Source: Urechis unicinctus (Eukaryota > Annelida > Polychaeta > Xenopneusta > Urechidae). Taken from it: a stretch of DNA of 64,000 nucleotides. This document shows, in pieces, positions 53,920-64,000 of the stretch. A model generated the notes under the pieces. The model ran no database searches and was not told the DNA's origin. It worked only from the letters and a program-made list of their open reading frames with translations. Position 1 is the first letter of the stretch, and each line of letters begins with the position of its first letter. The DNA is taken from the NCBI GenBank assembly GCA_034190875.2, contig CM067356.1, positions 66,603,635-66,667,634 on the forward strand, read 5' to 3'. The position numbers and the translations under genes were made by a program.

Positions 53920-55258
53920 CCGACCATACTCGACCTACTCAATATAACACGCTCATCAAACGGACGTCACGAGATACCCGCTCACCTGTCACACCTGTAT
54001 AAAGCTATATGTGACGTCATTACTGAACTCATTAATGAATCGACTAATTGTGTTCTCCTACATGCTGGCATCGTAGGCGCTTATTTTTAAATTACTAGTG
54101 GTTAATAAAATGACCATTAAGCCTCAACTTTTTGTTTTCATTGCATTCAGTTTTTACCTTAGCGTACTCATTGGTAATGAAAGACGTGGTCAATGCGCAT
54201 GGATAATAAAATACTGAAGAATGATATGTTATGAACAATTATATGTTATCGCTTTACAATAAACTTAAAGTGGAGGAATAGAAAAATACTTTCGTGGACC
54301 TATAAAACGAGATTGCCGTGGGCTCGGCAGGCATGTCCCCCAACGACACGCCCGAAGACCAACAACACCGTATCATCAGGAAGCGACTACACCTTGGTTT
54401 GAACGTGCTAAAATATTCAACAATTATTCGATATGCGAACTTGAAAGAATTGAGGAAGAAAGATGTCCAGCATTGACAGAACTATGAACTTGAACCTGAT
54501 GGTTTCTCTGAGTTAAATGGATCATGAAAGACGGGGTGTTTTCAAAACAACGAACAATATTTTCAACAGAACATGAAACGATGGATGTCAGATTGAGTGG
54601 CATGTAACTTGCGCGTCGCTTTCACAACATCAAACTATTGAAATGAGTTCATTGAGATATTGAGATTTGGAAAATTTAATTTAGCAGTGCACCGTAACCT
54701 TGATAATCTAGATGCGTCCACAGGGAATGTAGTTTGTGCATCGTTTTTAAAACATATGACAGCCATTAGTTGAATGAGAAATTGAGCTTTTGATCAATTT
54801 AAAAAAAAAACATCGTTGGAGCCCGTGATGTTAACAGAAAATAATCGTTAGTTCTGGAAATGAATGAACAACCTTAAATCATCAAAATGGTCGCCATTCG
54901 ACGCGCACAAGGCGCACGCGCACCGAAGCCTTATCGGTCCATTGAAGCAGGTTTGGTACTATTCTGTATGCATTACTCATCTCGTTTCTCAGCAAAATCA
55001 AACAAACAAAAATACTATCTACAAACAGTAATTGTCTCCCATTTATCGCTTAACGTCGTAACAAACTGTTTGCACAAGGCAAGTAATTTAGTTGTGGCGT
55101 GGGCTTGAGTGTGCCTAGTGGGGTCAGGATATGCTGGAGGCTCAGAAACTCAATCGTCCCCAGCCAGCCTCTCGTCGGCGTTAGTAAAACCTACCAAACG
55201 ACTGACCAACAGTCAGACTAACTGACTTACCGACAATCCCACCTACCAACCGACCAAC

Positions 55259-55897
55259 CAAATTTGCCAGGGATTGTTTCCTTTACATCGGACGAAATGA
55301 GGTTCCACTGGCGCTTGCAACCCTTATGGGTTGAATAAGAAGCGAACAGAACCTCTTCAGCTGGCTTTGTCCACAATTCTATGCAACAAAATACTATGCC
55401 AATAATTATTTATAATAACACATGCCTCTTGTTGTATACTTACAATATTTATCGTTTTTGTAATGGTTTGTTAAATTTACCTTCTACGGGGCTGTCTGAT
55501 CCTGAATATCGAGCATTGAATGTAATAACCAAACAAATGGTAAATTACTTTATGTCCAAAATAGTTTCCAAAAATTTAACTTGATATACAACTTTAACAT
55601 ATGTGCCTCTGTAAAAAAACTTAACTTACTTTGTCCAGATGTTCCGAATGAATTGCAGGCGGCTACAAAGCAGAATGAAAAATGTTTGTGATCCACAGGA
55701 TATTTGTTTGAAAATGTTGTGCAAATTTCCTGATATATAATGAATTCAGTCAACAAATTAACTTGTCCAGATTTCAACAAGAATTAATCATCATAGTTAT
55801 TCTTGCGCACCGTACCTGGAAAAGCTCGGGGACCTTCTTCTCCTGAATTTACTGACGACTCTTTTATCTCCGGACATGACGTTTGGGGTTCTATCGA
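55259..55897 (-). pseudogene. Duplicated exons of the unidentified minus-strand gene, unit 4
   Basis: The same four exons, truncated at the unit junction in the 143-bp exon. The remaining codons are open, but the exon has no donor or downstream partner. Confidence 0.6.
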
Positions 55898-57826
55898 CTA
55901 GAAACACAAATTAATCATTGTTTCAACAGCTTAGGGAAGTGAATCCAGTAATCTCTCTCTAACCCAATAGTAAATATAATCAAGTGCATATAGTTGACTA
56001 AATGGTTTTGAACGGTAATACTTCTATAGGCTTAATTGGTGTATGGTGAATAACAGTGACACTTCTTGGCTGTCGCTGAGATGAGTTCCGATTAGCAATT
56101 GTCATTTTAATTAAGGTATTGATTAAAGAAGTTTTGACTTAAAAGGCATCTTCATTCTTGAGTTCCCAGTGATATGGCAGTGAATGAATTCAGTGTTAGA
56201 TGTGTGCTCACTCTGTGGTGTGGATCATAATAATTGCCAATTAATCCTCAATGCTGCTGGTTTGATTTACCACTGACTTGTTAGACTTATTGAAATGAGC
56301 TTGGCACAGTGACAGCGGACGCGCTGTTTATTTCTTTCGATCTCTCATGTCCACGCCTATATTGACTATCAGATCGTCAGCCATCACTCCCCACATTCCT
56401 ATCTCAACGTTTACGTTTACTGCATCACTAACATAATGTTGATGGTGACATCATGCATTTGTGAAGAATCAAGTCCACTTTACCGCAAATATTGCCTTTG
56501 GTTCTCTAGGTAACAGGTCAGTGGTCATCCTCGCCACTTACCATCGGCATCGACAACCCCCGCTCCACTCCTCGCTCCACTCCTCACCCCCGACACTCCC
56601 ATACCCCCCCCCCCCCCCTGTCGTGCCCAGGGATATATATGAACCTTCAAGGTTGGGTACATCATCGTTTGCGAATGCGGCCCTCAATTGGCCTACCAAG
56701 GCACGTTCTGCCCCCACCTATCTTTCCAGAAGCGGGTTGAATAGTAATGGGCAACTTGAAATTGTTACATGCGACCGATCGAGCGCTTATTGCCTGCACC
56801 GGGCTCTTCTGTCGCGGCTCGCTAGGCTACCTGGCTGGAAACTTTGTTGGTACTGTAGGGCTACAAAGTGTGACGTCACATCGCCGATAATGGTATTCAC
56901 AGCCTTCAATGATTCGTCAGTTGGACACGTTTTTCAAGACAAAATACAAGGCGTCAAAAATCGTTATATTGTATAAGCATCCTTCAGGGACCCCCTGCTG
57001 CTGGAGTCCGGCATCAGGAGGACGACACCACTTGGTAGTCCAATACATACGTTGTGAGATGAGACCAAGTTCATTCACCCGATGTTTACTTTAAATACAC
57101 CTGATATATTGCGCCCCGAACCCTCGTCAGGTCGCGCGTCGAAGTCGTGACGCCGGCTGAGGAGTCGTCACACTCTGATGCGTCGTGATTTGGATCGTAG
57201 GCGTGACGTCATTGAGTCAACCGTGGCACCTCTCGGGGGTCACGGGGTGGAAACAAGATCGACTGCGGGGATGAGATTAATATAGGCCTGTGACGCATTT
57301 CGTGTTTTCATCACGAGCCTCGACATTTTACGCCAATATACCTCACGAGGCACAAAGGAATTCAGCCATGACACATCATATAGTGAATGAGAAAGTCACG
57401 AGTTCTGCTAGCGAAGCAATCGACAGGCTCGGTGATGGAGCATATAAAGAAAGCGGCTTGTCTTCCAGTATCATTGCCATCACCAGCAGGAACCCAGCTG
57501 AACTTACCAAGTCTACACCTCACCAAGACGAATTCCTCAAAACCACAAGTCATTCAGAGGACGAAACCGATATCTGCAGTTTATTGATCCGATACAAGAA
57601 ACAATTCTCAGGTATGTACAGACATATCCGGTCGACTACTATATAATTCAGATGTCAAATTGATTTAACAAAATTTCATTAGATAATATCGCTGTAGAGA
57701 AATCTTCGAATCATAGCCTACATATATCAGCGACTTTCCTACACGCGAGTAAATGATCAAGGTGTGAATGCAATTGAATAAATAGAAAATTCGTAATTAT
57801 TGAACTGTTGACCATGTGTAACAAGT

Positions 57827-58676
57827 ATGCTGAAGATTACTGCCGCGGTTCTGTTGGCTGTCCTGCTGCTCTGTGTCACGGGCCTAGAAGGCAGACCACG
57901 CAAAATGGGGCATGGGGGTCACGGAGGTCATGGCCCATCACACCGCGGACGACTTGGGGTAAATATTGCTTAACATAATGGCCTGTATTGGGACATTGAT
58001 TAATACATCGATGATTGGGTTATCTTCTACAAATCTGAATTGTTGTATTCGAATGTTATTATCTTCTATTTTTTTACAGTTGAAGGATTTAGTTTGTGCC
58101 AGTGAAAACAGCGAAGGGTCGAGTTGTAACAGCTCCTGTCCCAGGGACGCCCAGTGCAATGTAGGCCCTTTGACATTCAACCGTAACAATGTCACAGTCA
58201 ACTTGACCCTCTGCGCTCTAGAATCACAATTGGTAAGATGCATTCCGTGATTCGTGGTTCAGTTCATAAAAATGAAGCTTATGTAAACTGTAGTGGATGT
58301 AGCTATATCACATACGCCGGTGGTTCTCACCAGCAAACACAGTACTAAGCAGGCATGTATCGATTGTATGTAGCTACTAGCGGCTTGCCGTGTAGAGAAC
58401 ACTACTGGAGCAGTCTACCTTCAGAAAGTATGTCATGACGAGAGTTCGTGTTCGTTAGGACCACTGTCCCTTACTCGCCATTCAGAAGCTGCTTTAGCTT
58501 ATTACTGCACACCAAAAGATGACTCGTCTGAGGAATCCTCAGAAGAAGAAGAAGAGTGTAAGAAGAGCGGAAAGCCAGGGAAAGGAAAGGGAAAGCCAGG
58601 GAAAGGGAAGTCCAGGAGCAGCGAGAGTAGCGAGAGTTCCGAGGAGTCGGTGACAACAGCCGCTCCTGCTGAGTAA
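57827..58676 (+). CDS. Secreted His/Gly-, Cys- and Ser/Glu-rich protein, copy 4
   Basis: Exons 57827-57958, 58080-58232, 58398-58676; 187 residues, intact. Differences from copy 1: Glu106 to Val next to Cys107, and Gly168 to Arg in the tail. All nine non-signal Cys (50, 60, 64, 70, 89, 107, 113, 132, 149) are kept. The base before the ATG region reads ACAAGTATG rather than ACTAGTATG. AATAAA at 58861. Confidence 0.8.
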
Positions 58677-60011
58677 CCGACCATACTCGACCTACTCAAT
58701 ATAACACGCTCATCAAACGGACGTCACGAGATACCCGCTCACCTGTCACACCTGTATAAAGCTATATGTGACGTCATTACTGAACTCATTAATGAATCGA
58801 CTAATTGTGTTCTCCTACATGCTGGCATCGTAGGCGCTTATTTTTAAATTACTAGTGGTTAATAAAATGACCATTAAGCCTCAACTTTTTGTTTTCATTG
58901 CATTCAGTTTTTACCTTAGCGTACCCATTGGTAATGAAAGACGTAGTCAATGCGCATGGATAATAAAATACTCACTAAATGATATGTTATGAACAATTAT
59001 ATGTTATCGCTTTACAATAAACTTAAAGTGGAGGAATAGAAAAATACTTTCGTGGACCTAAATAAAACGAGATTGCCGTGGGCTCGGCAGGCATGTCCCC
59101 CCACGACTCGCCCGACGACCAACAACATCGTATCAACAGGAAGCGACTACACCTTGGTTTGAACTTGCTAAAATATTCAACAATTATGCGATATGCGAAC
59201 TTGAAAGAATTGAGGAAGAAAGATGTCCAGCATTGACAGAACTATGAACTTGAACCTGATGGTTTCTCTGAGTTAAATGGATCATGAAAGACGGGGTGTT
59301 TTCAAAACAACGAACAATATTTTCAACAGAACATGAAACGATGGATGTCAGATTGAGTGGCATGTAACTTGCGCGTCGCTTTCACAACATCCAACTATTT
59401 TAAATGAGTTCATTGAGATATTGAGATTTGGAGAATTTAATTTAGCAGTGTAACCTTGATAATCTAGATGCGTCAATGGGGAATGTAGTTTGTGCATCGT
59501 TTTTAAAACATCAGACAGCCATTAGTTGAATGAGAAATTGAGGTTTGTAATTTTTTTTTTAAACATAGTTGGAGCCCGTGACGTTAACAGAAAATAATCG
59601 TTAGTTCTGGAAATGAATGAACAACCTTAAATCATCAAAATGGTCGCCATTCGACGCGCACAAGGCGCACGCGCACCGAAGCCTTATCGGTCCATTGAAG
59701 CAGGTTTGGTACTATTCTGTATGCATTACTCATCTCGTTTCTCAGCAAAATAAAACAAACAAAAATACTATCTACAAACAGTAATTGTCTCCCATTTATC
59801 GCTTGACGTCGTAACAAACTGTTTGCACAAGAAAAGTAATTTGGTTGTGGCGTGGGCTTGAGTGTGCCTAATGGGGTCAGGATATGCTGGAGGCTCAGAA
59901 ACTCAATCGTCCCCAGCCAGCCTCTCGTCGGCGTTAGTAAAACCTACCAAACGACTGACCAACAGTCAGACTAACTGATTTACCGACAATCCCACCTACC
60001 AACCGAACAAC

Positions 60012-60355
60012 CAAATTTGCCAGGGATTGTTTCCTTTACATCGGACGAAATGAGGTTCCACTGGCGCTTGCAACCCTTATGGGTTGAATAAGAAGCGAAC
60101 AGAACCTCTTCAGCTGGCTTTGACCACAATTCTATGCCACAAAATACTATGCCAATAACTTGATATACAACTTTAACATATGTGCCTCTGTAAAATAACT
60201 TAACTTACTTTGTCCAGATGTTCAGAATGAATTGCAGGCGGCTACAAAGCAGAATGAAGAATGTTTGTGATCCACAGTATATTTGTTTGAAAATATTGTG
60301 CAAATTTCCATTCATCTAATAAATTCAGTCAACCAATAACAAATTACCTTGTCCG
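60012..60355 (-). pseudogene. Partial fifth array unit with minus-strand exon remnants
   Basis: Matches the first part of the unit but lacks about 180 bp, including the 21-bp microexon (GCCAATAA joins directly to CTTGATATAC). Only the truncated 143-bp exon and the 33-bp exon remain. Similarity ends near 60355 in CAAATTACCTTGTCC. Confidence 0.7.
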
Positions 60356-60424
60356 GAATGCATGGCACAAGCTGCAATTTTGTTTGTACTTGGCACAATG
60401 GTTATTGCAATATATCTTTATAGA

Positions 60425-60617
<193 letters not shown>

Positions 60618-60879
60618 CGTCCCAGACTCCAGGGGTATCATGTCAACAGGGCGCGCAGTCACCGGCTAGGGAAACTTGTCTAACATCTGTCATTATGGTT
60701 AGCGATCATAACGACTCACGAGCCAAATGATTCAAGGCGCAGAGGTCTGACGTTATGATACTTATTTTCCAGTGTTATCTTGAAGCATGATCATAACAGC
60801 CCCAAACCCCGCCACGTGACAATAACAACAGCTTTCATCAACACACAGCAAGTCATATGACGGCCTTGGTTTCGAAACC

Positions 60880-62807
60880 ATGGCGGAGGCAGGACGAGTT
60901 GTGAAAGGCGGGGTTCGGAAGGCAATTGGAGCTTTCTTCGAATATGATACACCGAAAATCGTTCACATTAGAAGCAAGACAGTTGGATTGATAAACCGAT
61001 TTATACAAGTTGCCATTCTTACGTATATAATTGGGTAGGTCTAGCCCAACAAGACGTCCGAGTATATTTATATTACCGTTCGACCGGGGCTAGCTGGAGC
61101 AGGTCATATGTTTGATTGCCAGATAACCGGCTTTGGTAGCCGTGCACGACGTGTTTACTCTTGTTGGTATATATTTAAAATAAGGGGGGGGGGGGGGGCG
61201 GAAGCCGTTAAACCCTGTTACATTTACATAGCCGTTTCAATATTTGTCCTCTTTTCAGTTGTCTTAACTGTTAATCTATTAATGTACATGACAGCTCTTT
61301 AATGTATATACATAGTTATTGTTAATATGATGACATCATTGCTGTAGATATGCTATCGTTTGGGAAAAGGGCTACCAGGAAAGTGACAATGTTGTCAGTG
61401 CAACGACCACCAAGCTGAAGGGGGTCACTTATATCAACTCTTCAGCACTGGGTATCAAACCCATCGCAGGCATAACAGATCGGATCTGGGATGTCTCAGA
61501 CTATGTTATCCCCCCACAGGTATATACATGTACACCCACACGACACTTGGTCTGCGTGTACAGCTCCCTGCACATAAATTTGCTTGTATTACGTATGTTC
61601 CACACCATACACATGGAGGTTGTGTTATGTGTTTTAATCTGATTGACCTTCACCAGGAAAGCGATGCCTTTTTTGTGACGACAAATGTTGTTGTGACCAA
61701 CAAACAGACTCAGGGGGAGTGTCCTGAAGTAAGTCATCCTAGCTACCAACCTCCAATGCTTTGTTAATTTTTCTGATGAAAAAAATCAGTTTAACTATCA
61801 TGGTTTGATGTGATTTGTGTGATTGTTGTGTAATTGTGTTGCTTGTTGTGGCAGGATCCAAGCATGGTCAATGTAAACTGTACCACAGATGGTGACTGTA
61901 TTAAAGGAACTCCTGTTATCAATGGAAATGGTAGGTAATATAGGGGGTAACTCCACATAAAGTGTTTAACCACCTGTTCCTGTAACTCTGTACCTGTGAT
62001 CACATTGTATTGACATTTCAGATGTTTCTTGCTGGTTTGTTGCAGGTGTTCGCACTGGAAAATGTAATACAGAGACTAACACATGTATGATCTATGCCTG
62101 GTGCCCTGTGGAGAATGATACGTTACCTTTGTGAGTTACCTGTAGTTAGTGAAAGGTTTGTGAAAGGTGTTAGTAGTACCTGTAATTAAGCAAAGGGCCT
62201 GGTGGTAGTTCTCTGTTGCTGTGTGATATTTAGGAGTTCATTCTGTCCCAGGTCATGAGGATGACTGAAGCCTTACACGTTAATGTATCTCCCTATCACT
62301 AGTTTTTCATCGGTCTTAAAAGATATACCTACAATTTCAATCTTTGTTTATTAATGTGTCAGAATAATATATATCTTGAAAATAACATATATGTTTGTGT
62401 ATTTCAGACCAGGTCGCAGTTTGTTTGAAGCTGCCAAGAATTTCACAGTTTTGATAAAAAATAATATTGAGTTTCCTCACTTTAATGTGACAAGGTAAGG
62501 CACTCAGTGGTATTAGTGTTGTTTTACATGCTAGGGAGCTGTTTGATGTCTCATGATCTGAGTTGATTTTCTTTTATTTATTTTCAGGAGGAACATCATC
62601 GAAACACAGAACCCAGATTATTTGAAAAAGTGCCACTTCGACAGCAATGATGAAACTGATCGTCTCTGCCCAATATTTTATCTTGAAACCATCGTGAAAG
62701 AAGCCGGGACAGATTTTGATGCTATAGCTGTGGCGGTTAGTGGCTATGGATGGCATCGCCCTCAACAGTACATAGACACACACCCATGCACACACACACA
62801 CACACGC

Positions 62808-62884
<77 letters not shown>

Positions 62885-64000
62885 CTTAATTTGTCCCTAT
62901 TATTGAGGCGTTTGGTTGTGTTGATGTAGGGTGGTGTACTGTCCATCAATATCAACTGGGATTGTAATTTGGATCACAGTGTAGAGAAATGTCTGCCTCA
63001 ATATTCATTCACACGACTTGACCGGACGGACGCCAAGATTGCAAAAGGCTGGAATTTCAGGTGAGGATCTAGTTCTTATTATTTTATCATGGGCAAAGTG
63101 ATGTGCAATTGTATGTATATTCATCAGGTATGTTTCTAATCATCCTATTTCACCGATATATATATATCAAGTTTGTATTGACTCGAGTATATTCTATTTT
63201 TGAGCTCCCCATTGTCAATAACACATTTACTTTTAGTCATTGAAAGCACAATTTTGTTCATTTCAATCAATAATGTACAGTCCAAAATCCAATAAAAGCA
63301 TCCTACCTTCCACTGTATTACATAATGCACACAACAATACACAGAGCATGTGGTATACGTATTGTTCTATGTGCTGCTAAATCTGCAAATATCACAGTGT
63401 ATTTATCATGGACCGTAATATTAAATACTGGGACCCCATATCCGTCAATTATTGCCTAGTTTTGCCTGATTTGAAAATCAATATCTTGCATCAGCTTTAT
63501 GGTGCCATCTGGTGGTGATAGTTGTTGTTGCTTGAGCCGCATTAATCGCGTGTGGTACAGGTTGCTTCGTCGTGATTTATGGACGGTACATTCACATACT
63601 CATGGCAACAGCTGGCTGATTTCTCAAGTTTATCTCTTTAACCAACGGCTATAATCATTGCAGGCTGTTTTTTTTCAGTCGGACTCAACAATCTATGATT
63701 TCCTGTGAATGTACTGTTTGTTCAGTGAATAATAACTTCGTTGTTCATTTTCCTCTTCATTAACTACCAATCTCTTTGTATCTTACTCTTTTTATTTTAT
63801 AATTAAACCACTATTAGCTTGGTAAGTGATTCTTGATTTCAGGTATGCAAATTACTATGAAGAAAATAATGTAACTAGAAGAGATTTGGTCAAGGCTTAT
63901 GGCTTGCGATTCATCATCAAAGTGACCGGTGAGGCTGGCAAGTTCAGCATTGTTCCTCTTCTGCTCAACTTGGGCAGCGGAATGGGGCTGCTAGCTGTGG
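60880..64000 (+). CDS. P2rx: P2X receptor (ATP-gated cation channel), exons 1-9, partial
   Basis: P2X receptors are trimeric ATP-gated cation channels with two membrane segments and a large Cys-rich ectodomain. Exons: 60880-61034, 61348-61519, 61657-61728, 61855-61930, 62046-62130, 62408-62494, 62588-62735, 62930-63060 and 63843 to the window end. About 361 residues are present. The N-terminus has FFEYDTPKIVHIRSK with the conserved T-P-K site. TM1 is at about 36-56 (INRFIQVAILTYIIGYAIVW). ATP-site residues: the two Lys of TTKLKGVTYI, NFR in GWNFRYANYY, and Lys in GEAGKFSIVP. All ten conserved ectodomain Cys are visible. TM2 begins NLGSGMGLLAV at the edge. The C-terminal tail is missing, so the subtype is open; it reads most like P2X4-type. 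Intron 7 carries a CA/TA microsatellite. Confidence 0.96.
62787..62885 (+). repeat. (CA)n then (TA)n microsatellite in P2X intron 7
   Basis: ACACACAC at 62787-62804 is followed by about 65 bp of TA (62811-62877). Confidence 0.93.
63061..63842. other. P2X intron 8
   Basis: About 780 bp of intron; no RNA gene or mobile element recognised. Confidence 0.6.

Larger units (their letters stand above)
40967..60355 (+). repeat. Tandem array: four 4.76-kb units plus one partial unit
   Basis: Units: 40967-45731 (4765 bp), 45732-50504 (4773), 50505-55258 (4754), 55259-60011 (4753), and a partial fifth from 60012 to about 60355. Each starts at CAAATTTGCCAGGGATTGTT. Units differ by scattered substitutions and homopolymer indels, so the amplification is recent or homogenised. 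Each full unit holds minus-strand exons of an unidentified gene, a C-run, a CRE/AP-1 pair, a 5' region and a three-exon secreted-protein gene. The left flank of unit 1 (TTCCGCAT) differs from the inter-unit junctions (CCAACCGACCAACC). The fifth unit has lost about 180 bp internally and ends shortly before a TA-rich inverted repeat. Confidence 0.95.

Overview
This window is animal nuclear DNA, most likely from a mollusc (probably a gastropod). The basis is the intron-rich genes with GT/AG junctions, the syntaxin-1 protein reading closest to remembered molluscan syntaxins (KVIEQNIEQEE), an I-superfamily LINE with a reverse transcriptase plus RNase H, a SINE-like element of a type I associate with molluscs, and a heavy load of minisatellites and (TA)n tracts. 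All exon boundaries were set by eye from splice sites, reading phase and family similarity. No transcript data were available.

Left part (1-25.7 kb): one gene, syntaxin-1, on the minus strand. Start codon at 25739; exons 1-5 at 25707-25739, 23539-23619, 22112-22211, 11499-11573 and 1-61 (cut by the window edge). The rest of this 25 kb is intron. Intron 4 holds a 33-bp minisatellite (19 copies), a GA tract, a 5.75-kb LINE with a 12-bp target-site duplication, a 31-bp minisatellite (15 copies) and a TA/ATGT tract. Intron 3 holds 27-bp and 23-bp minisatellites, a SINE-like insert with a 13-bp target-site duplication, and a 2.4-2.6 kb segmental duplication.

Middle (25.7-41 kb): the Ran GTPase gene (26666-29015, plus) is head to head with syntaxin-1. 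Next comes a seven-exon minus-strand gene of the DUF3105/TP53I13-like family (32364-34508). The interval 34.6-40.9 kb has no gene I can support, but carries a 48-bp repeat, a small inverted-repeat element with an 8-bp target-site duplication, and (TA)n.

Right part (41-60.4 kb): four complete tandem units of about 4.76 kb plus one partial unit. Each full unit carries a three-exon plus-strand gene for a small secreted protein: signal peptide, His/Gly-rich stretch, two 43-residue Cys modules with identical spacing, and a Lys/Gly then Ser/Glu tail. I do not recognise this family. Three copies are intact; copy 2 has a one-base deletion that changes its tail. The same units carry minus-strand exons of another unidentified gene, and the unit junction falls inside one of those exons, so only the leftmost copy has that exon whole.

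Far right (60.9-64 kb): the first nine exons of a P2X ATP-gated channel gene (plus), running off the window at the second membrane segment. The neighbouring genes are functionally unrelated (vesicle fusion, nuclear transport, ATP-gated channel, secreted proteins); nothing suggests an operon or pathway cluster. The most novel item is the amplified secreted-protein locus.
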